Below are positions 7,792-15,618 of a stretch of 64,000 nt of DNA, one piece after another. Positions within the stretch are counted from its first letter, which is position 1. Every line of letters begins with the position of its first letter. The translations under genes were made by a program, and so were the position numbers. Source of the stretch: Terriglobales bacterium (lineage in GTDB: Bacteria > Acidobacteriota > Terriglobia > Terriglobales > Acidobacteriaceae); assembly GCA_025936825.1 (NCBI GenBank), contig JAICSO010000004.1, forward strand, positions 124,001 through 188,000, read 5' to 3'. The notes below the pieces were generated by a model. That model was not told the DNA's origin. It made no database searches and saw only the letters and a list, made by a program, of their open reading frames with translations.

Positions 7792-9546
7792 CTACCGAGG
7801 ATCACTGTCCCGCCGCACTGGCCGCGTGTTGCCGCCGATATAATTCCCGCGCTGGGTGAACTGCACCGCATCGTCCTTTAACGCGGTTGCCGCGTTCGCG
7901 AAATCATTGTTCATCAACAGGCGCTTGCCGGAAATGCGTTGGGCGTCGACAAACACATCCGTGCCGACCGATGCGGTGCTATCACGGATAACCACACCTG
8001 TGCCGTTCCGCAGAAGAAATGTCGCGGCCTTCGCACCGGGAGCATTCGACCCTCTAAATTCACTCACGTCGAGATCCTTGAAATCCTCCAGCTCAACTCC
8101 GCTGGAAAAGAAATTCGCCGCCGGCTTCCCCCACGCGATCGAAGAATTCTGAATGTGCAGGCCGTCGATATACCGTGCATAGATGCCGGGAATGTCGCGC
8201 TTGAACACCGCATTCTTGAGATCGGTGGCGGTCCAGCGGAAATCAAAATTGCCGCCGACCAGATCGCTGACGTCTTTACGCGTGGCTCGAAGCGTGAAAT
8301 GCACGTTGTCGAGAATGATGTTGTGCAACCAGGCGTCAGGATGGCCATACAAAACGATGCTGCTCTCCGCGTCGCCGCTCACATTTGAGAAGGTCAGGTT
8401 GCTGATCTCGCCCGACCCAGCGCCATTCTGCGGCTTGCCCACGGCGATGTAGATTGGCTCGCCTTTTCCCCACCAGTGGCCGGTGAAGAGCTGCGTCTCG
8501 ATGCGGATATTCGCGAACGAGATATGGTCGGTCTTGCCGAATCCGCGTTCGTAAACCGCGATGCCCCTGTTCGAATGGATCGTCAGATTCTCGAACATGT
8601 TGAACTGGCTGGCTTCGAGCCGAATGCCCGACGAGCGCGATGAAAGCGTGCAATCCGCAACCGTTACGTCGACGCTGTTCACAATGGCGAAATCGTCGTC
8701 GCCGGTGTGAATGTCGCAGTCGGAGAAGTGAACGTCCTTGCAGCCGAAGCAATCGAAGCCGTCGTTGTTCGGAATCAGGGGATTGTTAAGCACGTGCAGG
8801 CCGCTGACCACAGCGCGCTCGACGTTTTGGAAATGCGCTGTCCAGTTGGGCGCATTGCGAAAAGTGACGTCGCGAATGACAACATTCTTACAGTCGAAAC
8901 AAACGATCATCGTTCCCGGGCGTCCAGAAGGCTTTGCCGCAATGGGACCATCGGCGGTCATGTGCACGGCATCGAGAGAACGTTGCCCCTGGCGGGTGAC
9001 GCTGGGATCGAAGTCCATAGAAAAGTGCGGCGTGCTGGGATCGAAGAAAGAGTCGCCGCTGCCGTCGATGATGCCGGGCCCAATGATCGAGACATTCTCC
9101 ACGTTGTGGGCAAAGACGATCCCAACCTTGGTGCCCTCGCCGGAGCTGTTTGTGCCATAAACGCGCCCGAGTCCGTAGTCCGTGATGTCGCCGTAATCCG
9201 AGAGTTCTTTGCTGCCTTCTAACACCGCTCCCGCCTGTAGTTGCAGAGTAATGTTGCTGACCAGGCGAAAAGTACCGGTTCGGTAGCGACCGGGAGGAAA
9301 CGTGATTGTGCCTCCGCCGACCTTGGCGGCGGCCAAGACAGCCGCATTGATCGCCGATGTGTTTAGCGTTTTGCCGTCGGCTCGCGCGCCGAAATCGACG
9401 ATGTTGAATTCATTGTTGCGCGAGGTGCTGGCCTGGGGTTGCGCGGAATTCGTGTTCTGAGCTGCGGAATTCGCAGCAGCGAAAGTGATGATCGAAATAA
9501 AGAAGATAACCCACCCACGTGGAACCCGCAGTTTTCTCATCGGCAT
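7792..9546 (-). CDS. Secreted glycoside hydrolase family 28-like beta-helix protein
   Basis: About 584 residues from the ATG at 9546 (M-P-M-R-K-L-R-V), chosen because it begins a normal signal peptide (W-V-I-F-F-I-S-I-I-T-F-A-A-A). The mature protein opens N-I-V-D-F-G-A-R-A-D-G-K-T, the start of pectin-active parallel beta-helices, and has the GH28 pairs N-N-D-G-F-D and G-D-D-D-F-A-I. The usual G-H-G motif is replaced by S-S-G, while T-G-H-W-W-G-K-G-E-P-I-Y-I is typical of a bacterial GH28-related branch. The likely role is extracellular or periplasmic cleavage of galacturonan-type polysaccharide. The divergence at the G-H-G position makes the exact activity uncertain. Confidence 0.8.
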   Translation of the reverse strand: MPMRKLRVPRGWVIFFISIITFAAANSAAQNTNSAQPQASTSRNNEFNIVDFGARADGKTLNTSAINAAVLAAAKVGGGTITFPPGRYRTGTFRLVSNITLQLQAGAVLEGSKELSDYGDITDYGLGRVYGTNSSGEGTKVGIVFAHNVENVSIIGPGIIDGSGDSFFDPSTPHFSMDFDPSVTRQGQRSLDAVHMTADGPIAAKPSGRPGTMIVCFDCKNVVIRDVTFRNAPNWTAHFQNVERAVVSGLHVLNNPLIPNNDGFDCFGCKDVHFSDCDIHTGDDDFAIVNSVDVTVADCTLSSRSSGIRLEASQFNMFENLTIHSNRGIAVYERGFGKTDHISFANIRIETQLFTGHWWGKGEPIYIAVGKPQNGAGSGEISNLTFSNVSGDAESSIVLYGHPDAWLHNIILDNVHFTLRATRKDVSDLVGGNFDFRWTATDLKNAVFKRDIPGIYARYIDGLHIQNSSIAWGKPAANFFSSGVELEDFKDLDVSEFRGSNAPGAKAATFLLRNGTGVVIRDSTASVGTDVFVDAQRISGKRLLMNNDFANAATALKDDAVQFTQRGNYIGGNTRPVRRDSDPR

Positions 9547-9588
9547 GAACGATAGCGGAGATACAAATCCGCGGCAACTCAGGGTACT

Positions 9589-9793
9589 CACCACGGAGAC
9601 ACGGAGACACGGAGAAAACAATCGTGAGTGGCTCGAAACCGGGGCCGCCGCGGCGCAGATTTCCGGAGTGGCGGGAACTCAGTATCCGGCTGCTTGCCGT
9701 TCTAAAATAGAATCCAGTCGTTGCGTAGAGTCACTTTGACGCAGAATTTTTCACTAACTGTGTTCTCCGTGTCTCCGCGGCTCCGTGGTGAAC
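9589..9793. repeat. Inverted pair of a cacggagaca-type repeat
   Basis: Positions 9589-9620 (tcaccacggagacacggag..) and 9760-9793 (..ctccgtgtctccgcgg..) are inverted copies flanking about 140 bases between two divergent genes. The right copy ends only a few bases before the start of the next gene. Confidence 0.65.
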
Positions 9794-9796
9794 ATT

Positions 9797-10390
9797 ATGG
9801 CCGATACCCTTTATCTCAGCCTCTGGTTTCGCGACTCGGAACTGGAAGACCTGCTTCCGCACGCGCTTCGTGCCATGCAACAGTTCCCTTATTCCAAAGG
9901 GGCGCCCGGAATTGCAGGAGTTTCGGTTCACCCGGTGTCGTGGAACGAGGCCACAATTCTCGAGCAGCGCTACCAGCCGGGAATCAGGCCGGAAGAGGCG
10001 GTGCTCGCGGCCGCCGATCTGTTGCATGAGGATTACGCCTACGTCTTCGAAGCGAACTGGGATCTGTGGACCCCGGAGTCGGCGGATGGTGAATGGCACA
10101 AGCGGCCCACGCCCATGAAGTTCATCGCCAGGGCACAGGAGTTCGAAGAAGGCGAGGCGGAAGCACAAGGCGAGATCCAGGTCGACTTCGGCCTGGATAC
10201 GCCGTTCCTGCACGAGGAACTGAAATTGACTTCGGAACTCGAGTCACGAGTGCGCGCGAATGTTCAACTGCTGGTCGAATACATCACGCATGTAGAGAAG
10301 AGTGTCGGGGCGGAGACGCGTCTGCTGTGGTCGGAATCCGACGAGAACCTGGCCCAGAAGCTGATCAGCAGGCTGCAGAGGGTGCAGTAA
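9797..10390 (+). CDS. Conserved hypothetical protein, acidic
   Basis: A 197-residue soluble protein from the ATG at 9797 (M-A-D-T-L-Y-L-S-L-W-F), with an alternative start four codons upstream at 9785. It has no signal peptide or membrane segment. The composition is acidic, with E-E-G-E-A-E-A in the middle and a helical C-terminus. W-D-L-W-T-P and P-F-L-H-E-E segments look conserved in style. It resembles a lineage-specific cytoplasmic protein; I do not recognise a function. It is isolated between repeats. Confidence 0.65.
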   Translation: MADTLYLSLWFRDSELEDLLPHALRAMQQFPYSKGAPGIAGVSVHPVSWNEATILEQRYQPGIRPEEAVLAAADLLHEDYAYVFEANWDLWTPESADGEWHKRPTPMKFIARAQEFEEGEAEAQGEIQVDFGLDTPFLHEELKLTSELESRVRANVQLLVEYITHVEKSVGAETRLLWSESDENLAQKLISRLQRVQ

Positions 10391-10395
10391 ACCCG

Positions 10396-10425
10396 TCCTT
10401 GGTCGTTGGTCCTTGGCGGACCCGG
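10396..10425. repeat. Short ccttggtcgttgg word repeat
   Basis: 'ccttggtcgttggtccttgg' lies just after the stop codon. The same word class returns at 58979-59050, where both orientations are present around the lgt/pruA gap. It belongs to the set of simple-word intergenic repeats of this genome. Confidence 0.5.
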
Positions 10426-10683
10426 TCCGTTGCCCGTCAATGCGTCATCCCTGCGCTTTCACCAGCGGGACCCATTCGATGCGCTCCGGCTTCGCCGTCA
10501 CTTACTCAGGGCGAGCTAGAGGGATCTTGCGTGTGGAGGCACCTAACCTGATCTTCGCGAGATCACTCCGTTTCTGAAGTACGCCAACGTTTGGGATGAC
10601 GCCAGCTGAAAAGATTTCACGTGAGACACCCTTCGAACCTCCACTCTAGTTTCCCCACCCGCAATTGTGATACATAATGACTG

Positions 10684-10763
10684 ACGGCGATGGAGTTCGC
10701 CATAACCGCTTGTGCTTTAATGATCGGCACAGGCTGATAACTCCTACCACTTGAGTGGCGGAG
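10684..10763 (+). promoter_or_regulatory. Fluoride riboswitch (crcB motif) with RBS-sequestering hairpin
   Basis: The aptamer matches the crcB-motif layout: GGCGAT (10686-10691), GGAGTT (10692-10697), CGCC (10698-10701), ATAA, an internal hairpin, CTGAT, AACTCC (10739-10744), TACC. Stem 1 is GGAGTT with AACTCC; the pseudoknot is GGCG with CGCC. Directly downstream, CTCC (10741-10744) and CCAC (10747-10750) can instead pair with GGAG (10760-10763) and GTGG (10755-10758) around a TTGA loop, hiding the ribosome site of crcB. Fluoride binding would hold AACTCC in stem 1 and free the GGAG, so the switch appears translational. Confidence 0.92.
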
Positions 10764-10771
10764 ACTCCATC

Positions 10772-11158
10772 GTGTTCGAAAGCATAAAAGACATACTCGT
10801 TATTTCTCTCGGTGCCATCTTCGGCGCCAACGCGCGCTGGGTGATCAGCCGATATCTGGCAAAAGTAATCGGGCCGGTATTCCCCTACGGAACGCTGGTC
10901 ATCAACGTGGCGGGCAGCTTCATTGTCGGATTTTTCATGATCTGGGCGAGCGAACGGGTGCTGCTCGATCCGCGATGGCGACTGCTGATCGTGGTTGGTT
11001 TCTGCGGCGCATTCACAACCTTTTCCAGTTTCGCCTTTGAAACCATGGCCTACTTCCAGCAGGGACAGTGGGCGCTGATGATGACCAACTTCGTTTCCAA
11101 CAACCTGCTTTGCCTGATTGCCGCGCTGGGCGGGATGGCACTGGCACGAGCGATGTAG
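10772..11158 (+). CDS. crcB: Fluoride ion channel/exporter CrcB (Fluc)
   Basis: A 128-residue inner-membrane protein with four hydrophobic segments. Family marks are G-A-I-F-G-A-N-A-R-W, P-Y-G-T-L-V-I-N-V-A-G-S-F (the conserved Asn-containing helix) and G-F-C-G-A-F-T-T-F-S-S-F (Thr/Phe/Ser pore segment). Fluc proteins work as antiparallel dimers that pass fluoride out of the cell. I chose the GTG at 10772, eight bases after the ribosome site GGAG at 10760-10763. An in-frame TTG at 10751 lies inside the riboswitch hairpin and is unlikely. It is controlled by the riboswitch just upstream. Confidence 0.95.
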   Translation: MFESIKDILVISLGAIFGANARWVISRYLAKVIGPVFPYGTLVINVAGSFIVGFFMIWASERVLLDPRWRLLIVVGFCGAFTTFSSFAFETMAYFQQGQWALMMTNFVSNNLLCLIAALGGMALARAM

Positions 11159-11159
11159 A

Positions 11160-11258
11160 AGTTGTTAGTTGCTAGTAGCTAGTTGTCAGTGGCGAGTTCC
11201 ATTTCTGGCGGCTGTACTAGAACTGACACTAGCAACTAGCTACTTGCTACTCAGCAAC
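11160..11258. repeat. CTAG-rich inverted word repeat
   Basis: Runs of 'gttgctagtagctagttg' (11166-11185) and the opposite-strand form 'agcaactagctacttgctac' (11231-11250) fill the gap between crcB and the acetyltransferase gene. The same CTAG-rich words occur at 15488-15530 and 62268-62500. Confidence 0.65.
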
Positions 11259-11261
11259 TCC

Positions 11262-11801
11262 ATGGAACCACTGCTGATCGAAACCGAGCGCTTGATCCTG
11301 CGGCCCTTAAGCGAAGCCGATATCCCCGAGTTGGTTCCGCTCATCGGAGATCGTCGAGTAGCGGCGACGACGCTGCGGATACCGCATCCGTTTCACGAGC
11401 AAGATGCACGTGACTTCCTCGGTAGTGCGGCTAAAGAGAATGAACTGCGGCTCGGGATCAGACTGCGCAATGACAACACATTCATCGGCGGCATGGGCCT
11501 GCATCCTTACCCCGAACACAAACGCGCCGAACTTGGCTACTGGCTTGGCGTGCCGTATTGGGGACGCGGTTACGCGACCGAAGCAGGCCGGGCCGTGGTG
11601 AAATACGGGTTTGAGAAATGCGGCCTCAACCGTATTTTCGCCGGGCACTTCAAACACAATCCAGCTTCAGGACGAGTGTTGGCCAAGATTGGCATGAAGT
11701 ACGAAGGCTGCATGCGGCAGAACATCGTGAAGTGGGACGAGTTCGTCGACATCGAGGTGTATTCGATTCTCAAACAGGAATTTGATTCCGCGCTGAAGTA
11801 G
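11262..11801 (+). CDS. GNAT family N-acetyltransferase (RimJ/RimL-like)
   Basis: A 179-residue acetyl-CoA-dependent transferase. It begins L-L-I-E-T-E-R-L-I-L-R-P-L, typical of the RimL group, then has E-L-G-Y-W-L-G and the acetyl-CoA loop P-Y-W-G-R-G-Y-A-T-E-A, followed by N-R-I-F-A-G-H and N-P-A-S-G-R-V-L-A-K-I-G-M-K. I start at the ATG at 11262, because the longer frame upstream runs through the CTAG repeat. Substrates may be protein N-termini, antibiotics or small amines; none can be assigned. It lies between crcB and the DUF190 gene. Confidence 0.85.
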   Translation: MEPLLIETERLILRPLSEADIPELVPLIGDRRVAATTLRIPHPFHEQDARDFLGSAAKENELRLGIRLRNDNTFIGGMGLHPYPEHKRAELGYWLGVPYWGRGYATEAGRAVVKYGFEKCGLNRIFAGHFKHNPASGRVLAKIGMKYEGCMRQNIVKWDEFVDIEVYSILKQEFDSALK

Positions 11802-11802
11802 A

Positions 11803-12132
11803 ATGCAGAACGCGATGGCAGTTCAAGTCACGATGTATTTGAACGAATCCGACAAGTGGCACGGCCGGCCACTGCACCTCGCCGTGCTCAATTACTTGCG
11901 CGAAGAAAATGTCTTTGCAGCGTGCGTGCTGCACGCGGTCGCCGGATTTCTGGGGCGCATGCGGGTGAAGACCAGCCATTTGGTTGATGCCGGCGGCAAA
12001 CTGCCGGTGATCGTCATTTTCGTCGATACCGATGAGCACGTCAGCCGCGTGCTCCCGAAGCTCAAAGAAATGGCGGCACATCGGTTGATTGTTCGCGAGA
12101 ATGTCGTGCTGGAGCAGGGGAACCTGGACTGA
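11803..12132 (+). CDS. DUF190 domain protein
   Basis: A 109-residue small soluble protein of the DUF190 family (PII-like ferredoxin-fold). It has V-T-M-Y-L-N-E-S-D-K-W-H-G-R-P-L-H near the start and G-F-L-G-R-M-R-V-K-T and P-V-I-V-I-F-V-D further on. DUF190 genes are often found next to crcB, sometimes fused, which supports a link with fluoride handling; the molecular role is not known. An alternative start is ATG 11815. Its stop overlaps the ATG of the next gene by one base, so the two are translationally coupled. Confidence 0.88.
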   Translation: MQNAMAVQVTMYLNESDKWHGRPLHLAVLNYLREENVFAACVLHAVAGFLGRMRVKTSHLVDAGGKLPVIVIFVDTDEHVSRVLPKLKEMAAHRLIVRENVVLEQGNLD

Positions 12133-13058
12133 TGGCAACGCCCGAGCTCGACATCCTGGCCATTGCCGCGCATCGTGACGACGTAGAGCAGACTTGCGGC
12201 GGCACGCTGCTCAAGATGGCCGAGCAAGGCAAGCGAACCGGCATTCTCGACCTCACTCGCGGGGAGATGGGCACGCGCGGATCCGCAGAAGATCGGGCGG
12301 CCGAGGCTGCTGCGGCAGCCAGAATCCTGCAAGTCTCGTGGCGCGAGGCGCTCGACATTCCCGATGGCCGGGTTGAGAACACATGGCAGAATCGCCTAAA
12401 AGTTGCCCGAGTAATCCGGCAGACGCGGCCGCGCGTGGTCATTCTTCCATATTGGAAGGGCCGCCATCCAGACCACTACACGGCGTCGAAATTGGGATAT
12501 GAGGCGTGCTTTCTAGCGGGATTGGCAAAGTTGGACGTCGACCGAGCCCTTAGCACTCAACAATCAGCATTCAGCCAAATCGCTTCGGCGGTCGCGAGTG
12601 TAGTTGCCGGAGAGAGACAAGAGCCCTCGGCGGCTAAAGCCGCTAGTACTAGGACTCATCGCGGCACGACTGAAGAGCCTGCCCTGAGCTTGTCGAAGGG
12701 TGCCCCCGGAGCTGCATATGGCGAGTTTTCGGGAGGTGCGGGCGAGACAGCGGCGCCCCATCGTCCATTCAAGATCATCTATGCAACGCTTTACTACGAC
12801 ATTCGTCCCAGCTTCGTGGTCGATATCACCGATCAGTTTGAGGCTCGGTTCGAATCGTTGATGGCCTACAAAACGCAGTTCAGCGATCAGGAAGCCGGCA
12901 AAGACATCTTCCCTGCACGAGACGAAATCCGCGCGCGAATTGAATCCATGGCGCGGTTTTATGGGATGCTGGCCGGCGTCACCTACGGCGAGCCGTTCCT
13001 GCAGAAGGAAGTAGGCTTGGTGGAAGATGTAACCGCGATCCCGGTGAAGTCAATATAG
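12132..13058 (+). CDS. bshB1: BshB1-like LmbE deacetylase with in-frame repeat insertion
   Basis: Zinc N-deacetylase of the LmbE fold, most like BshB1, which deacetylates GlcNAc-malate in bacillithiol synthesis. Zinc motifs are A-H-R-D-D-V-E at 13-19 and G-R-H-P-D-H-Y at 110-116; L-T-R-G-E-M-G-T-R-G at 41-50 is typical of BshB1. The usual protein is about 235 residues, while this one is 308. The extra stretch, about residues 137-209, replaces a short loop and has the composition of an intergenic repeat read as protein (it includes P-A-L-S-L-S-K-G). After it the normal sequence resumes at P-F-K-I-I-Y-A-T-L-Y. Whether the enzyme still folds is unknown. Confidence 0.85.
   Translation: MATPELDILAIAAHRDDVEQTCGGTLLKMAEQGKRTGILDLTRGEMGTRGSAEDRAAEAAAAARILQVSWREALDIPDGRVENTWQNRLKVARVIRQTRPRVVILPYWKGRHPDHYTASKLGYEACFLAGLAKLDVDRALSTQQSAFSQIASAVASVVAGERQEPSAAKAASTRTHRGTTEEPALSLSKGAPGAAYGEFSGGAGETAAPHRPFKIIYATLYYDIRPSFVVDITDQFEARFESLMAYKTQFSDQEAGKDIFPARDEIRARIESMARFYGMLAGVTYGEPFLQKEVGLVEDVTAIPVKSI
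12540..12759. repeat. Dispersed intergenic repeat inserted inside the bshB1 frame
   Basis: About 220 bases with features of intergenic repeats: 'caacaatcagcattcag' words, 'ccctcggcggctaaagcc', 'cggcacgactgaag' and 'ccctgagcttgtcgaaggg'. The middle two are also found in an intergenic copy at 62400-62450. The length keeps the frame open. Confidence 0.75.
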
Positions 13059-13117
13059 GTACCAGGCCTTGCGCCTGGTGATATGATAGGTATTACCTCA
13101 GAATAGAAAGTAATACC

Positions 13118-13360
13118 ATGCCATTTCGAAGCCGGATCACAAGCAAGGGCCAGGTCACGGTGCCGATCGAAGTTCGTCGCAGATTAGGTCTCAGACAGGG
13201 CGACCAGGTTGAGTTTCGCGACCATGCGGGTGAAACGATCATTACAAAGGCCGCTCAAGCCGAAAACCCCTTCGAGAAGTACCGTGGCATCTTAGCTGGG
13301 AAGGTCAAACATCCATTCGATTCTCGAAAATGGCAGGCCGAGCTCCGCGACGAAGACTAA
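13118..13360 (+). CDS. AbrB/MazE-type antitoxin (VapB)
   Basis: An 80-residue protein with a SpoVT/AbrB swapped-hairpin DNA-binding domain at the N-terminus: S-R-I-T-S-K-G-Q-V-T-V-P-I-E-V-R-R-R-L-G. The C-terminal 35 residues (N-P-F-E-K-Y-R-G) would wrap the toxin. The adjacent PIN gene begins five bases after its stop, the usual antitoxin-first order. A short imperfect inverted repeat (ggtattacc..ggtaatac style) around 13091-13115 is a candidate autoregulatory operator. Confidence 0.85.
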   Translation: MPFRSRITSKGQVTVPIEVRRRLGLRQGDQVEFRDHAGETIITKAAQAENPFEKYRGILAGKVKHPFDSRKWQAELRDED

Positions 13361-13365
13361 AGCAG

Positions 13366-13779
13366 ATGAAAACCGCCGTGGACGCCAACATCATTTCGGC
13401 TCTGTGGACCGGAGAACCCTCATCGCGACACTGTCAAGAAGCCCTCGAAGAGGCGCAGCGTCACGGTACCCTGATCGTGAGTGCTCCGGTTTTTTGCGAG
13501 CTCCACGCCTGCCCCGGCGTAACCGGAGAAATGGTCGTGCGGTTTCTCCGGGACACCGGTATTGTCGCCGATTTCCAGATTGGGGAACACGTCTGGCAGG
13601 AAGCTGCGATACGATTTGCGCGCTACGCAATTCGCCGCCGCAAATCACGCGGAGCTTCTCCGAAAAGAATGCTGGTTGACTTTGTGGTTGGCTCTCACGC
13701 TCTGCTTCTGACAGATTGCCTGCTCACGTTAGATAAAGAATGCTACGCGCGGGATTTCCCCGAACTCAAGCTGATGTAA
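13366..13779 (+). CDS. PIN-domain ribonuclease toxin (VapC-like)
   Basis: A 137-residue PIN domain. Conserved acidic residues are visible: Asp in A-V-D-A-N-I near the start, Glu in F-C-E-L-H, and Asp in M-L-V-D-F-V-V-G-S-H-A, with a further L-L-T-D-C-L-L-T-L-D-K at the C-terminus. These form the magnesium site of the family, which cleaves tRNA or rRNA. I use the ATG at 13366 rather than an upstream frame overlapping the antitoxin. It forms a type II toxin-antitoxin module with the preceding gene. Confidence 0.85.
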   Translation: MKTAVDANIISALWTGEPSSRHCQEALEEAQRHGTLIVSAPVFCELHACPGVTGEMVVRFLRDTGIVADFQIGEHVWQEAAIRFARYAIRRRKSRGASPKRMLVDFVVGSHALLLTDCLLTLDKECYARDFPELKLM

Positions 13780-13785
13780 GCGTCT

Positions 13786-14451
13786 CTAGCGCTTCACCGC
13801 CACCGCCACGCCATCGCGGATCGGCAGAACCGTCGGAAACAGCTCCGTCGACGAATACAGCAGTCGATTGCATTCCAGGATCGCTTTGGTCGAAGCTTCG
13901 GATGGATTCTCCTGCGCCACGCGGCCGCTCCACAACACGTTGTCGGCAACCAGTAGCCCGCCCTTGCGCAGGCGCGGCACCGCCAGCTTGAACGCGCGCG
14001 GATAATCTTCCTTGTCGATGTCACAAAAAATAATGTCGTATTCCTGCTTCTGTTCGGAGAGGAGTTCGAGTGCGTCGCCGACTTTGATGGTGATGCGGTC
14101 CGCAACCCCGCCGCGCTCGAAGTATCCGCGAGCTTCGTCCGCCTTCTTGCGATCGCCATCGGTGTAAATCACGCGTCCGCCCTCTCCTACCGCGCGCGCC
14201 CACCAGATGGTGGAATAGCCCACGGCTGAGCCAAGTTCAAAGATGGTTTTGGCACCAGAGATCAGGGCGAGCTGATGCAGGAAGCGGCCAACCGCAGGCC
14301 CGACGATCGGAATATCGCGCTTGATGGCTTCGTTCTCGATTTGTGTGAGGACTTCATCGCGGGCAGGCAGTATCGAGTACAGATAACTCTCAACCGCGGG
14401 TGTCGTGATTTCGTAGTTGAGCCAATCAGGTTTACTTGGGGTGTCGGGCAT
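13786..14451 (-). CDS. SAM-dependent O-methyltransferase (caffeoyl-CoA OMT-like)
   Basis: A 221-residue class I methyltransferase. The SAM site is F-E-L-G-S-A-V-G-Y-S-T-I-W-W-A, followed by V-I-Y-T-D-G-D and the metal/substrate segment Y-D-I-I-F-C-D-I-D-K-E-D-Y, then G-G-L-L-V-A-D-N-V-L-W-S-G. The D..D-N pair is the divalent-metal site of catechol-type O-methyltransferases. The acceptor is unknown. It is convergent with the PIN gene, with six bases between stops. Confidence 0.85.
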   Translation of the reverse strand: MPDTPSKPDWLNYEITTPAVESYLYSILPARDEVLTQIENEAIKRDIPIVGPAVGRFLHQLALISGAKTIFELGSAVGYSTIWWARAVGEGGRVIYTDGDRKKADEARGYFERGGVADRITIKVGDALELLSEQKQEYDIIFCDIDKEDYPRAFKLAVPRLRKGGLLVADNVLWSGRVAQENPSEASTKAILECNRLLYSSTELFPTVLPIRDGVAVAVKR

Positions 14452-14530
14452 GTTTCATTCTTTCCTGTTCAAAGTAGACCAACTCTTGTGAGATTCGCAT
14501 TCGCGGGATTCCGATTCAGTGTTTGGAATC

Positions 14531-14700
14531 CTTCACTACAGAGGGCACAGGGTTACACAAAGGAACGCCACAGAGGCAGCGGGCTCTGCCGACGCGCAGG
14601 CTCTCCAAGAGTCTTCTTTGCAAACCTCTGTGTTTTTGCTCTGTGTGTTCCCTCTGTGTTTTTCCTCTGTGTGCCTCTGCGTCCTCGGTGGTGAAGGTTT
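14531..14700. repeat. cacagaggaacgccacagagg-type inverted repeat
   Basis: Positions 14531-14577 (acagagggcacag..cgccacagagg) and 14632-14694 (tctgtg-rich, ending ggtggtgaag) are opposite-strand versions of the same words. They fill the gap between two minus-strand genes. Related copies are at 61045-61162. Confidence 0.65.
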
Positions 14701-14711
14701 TTTGACTGTCC

Positions 14712-15413
14712 TCACGCAATTGTCTGCCCCGGCTTCATCTCGCAAACTTCGATGCCCTTCACCAGCTTGCTCAAGTCGCTGGGGCGGCCAGTCAGCACGG
14801 GGAATGTCGCAAAATGCATAGGGATGACCGTTTGCGGCTTCAGCAGATTGCACGCGTACGCGGCCTCTCGCGGGCTCATGGTGTAGTGATCGCCAATAGG
14901 AAGCATGGCGATATGCGGCGCGTAGAGTTCGCGAATAATCGCCATATCGCCGAAAACGTTGGTATCGCCGGCATGGTAGATCTTCACGCCGTTGTCGAAC
15001 TCGAGGACATAACCGACCGCCTCGCCACCGTAGACAAGCTGATCGCCATCCTGAATGCCGCAAGAGTGGTCAGCGTGCACCATGGTGACGCGAATGTCGC
15101 CGACCTGCTGCGTGCCGCCCTTATTCATCTCTGCGAGATTCTCCACACCCTTTTTCCCCAGCCAGCGGCAAAGCTCTGGAATGCCGACTATCTTCGGCTT
15201 GTGCTTCTTTGCGATTTCGACCGCATCGCCAATGTGGTCGCCGTGGCCGTGGGTGATCAGCATGACGTCGAGCGTCTTCAGGTTCTTCTCCGAATCCGGG
15301 CAAGCCGGATTGTTCATCACCCAGGGATCGATGAGAACGGTTTTTCCTTTGGGCGTTTGAATGCGGAAGGTGGCGTGTCCGAGCCAAGTGATCTTCAGTC
15401 CGTTGAGCTGCAT
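14712..15413 (-). CDS. UPF0173 metal-dependent hydrolase
   Basis: A 233-residue metallo-beta-lactamase-fold protein of the UPF0173/YtkL type: I-T-W-L-G-H-A-T-F-R, I-D-P-W, the metal motif T-H-G-H-G-D-H-I-G, H-A-D-H-S, H-A-G-D-T-N-V-F and a final M-H-F-A-T-F-P. I start at the ATG at 15413 (M-Q-L-N-G-L-K-I-T-W); ten extra residues upstream do not fit the family. The reaction is unknown. Its nearest fold relative in the window is the protein at 5376. Confidence 0.88.
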   Translation of the reverse strand: MQLNGLKITWLGHATFRIQTPKGKTVLIDPWVMNNPACPDSEKNLKTLDVMLITHGHGDHIGDAVEIAKKHKPKIVGIPELCRWLGKKGVENLAEMNKGGTQQVGDIRVTMVHADHSCGIQDGDQLVYGGEAVGYVLEFDNGVKIYHAGDTNVFGDMAIIRELYAPHIAMLPIGDHYTMSPREAAYACNLLKPQTVIPMHFATFPVLTGRPSDLSKLVKGIEVCEMKPGQTIA

Positions 15414-15484
15414 TGTCTTTCTTTCTCCAGGTGACCGCAACATTCTAGATGGCAGCGCGATTTTGGTTCAATGTAGCGGGTCGG

Positions 15485-15605
15485 AAGCTACAAGCCGCTA
15501 GCCACTAGCTTCTAGCTTCTAGCAACCAGCGTAGCGAGAACGATGACACCCTGCTAGTAGCTCATAGCTCGTCGCTCATCGCTCATCGCTCATAGCTCAT
15601 AGCGT
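15485..15605. repeat. Two simple-word repeats (CTAG words and gctcat words)
   Basis: 15488-15530 carries 'gctagccactagcttctagc' words; 15555-15603 carries at least six copies of gctcat/gctcgt words. Both end directly before the hpt start. No gene is seen. Confidence 0.65.
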
Positions 15606-15618
15606 AAGATGTTCATCC

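Noticed and set aside
15555-15603. CRISPR-like array
   Set aside because: The units are 6-8 bases without unique spacers; this is a word repeat, and no cas genes are present.
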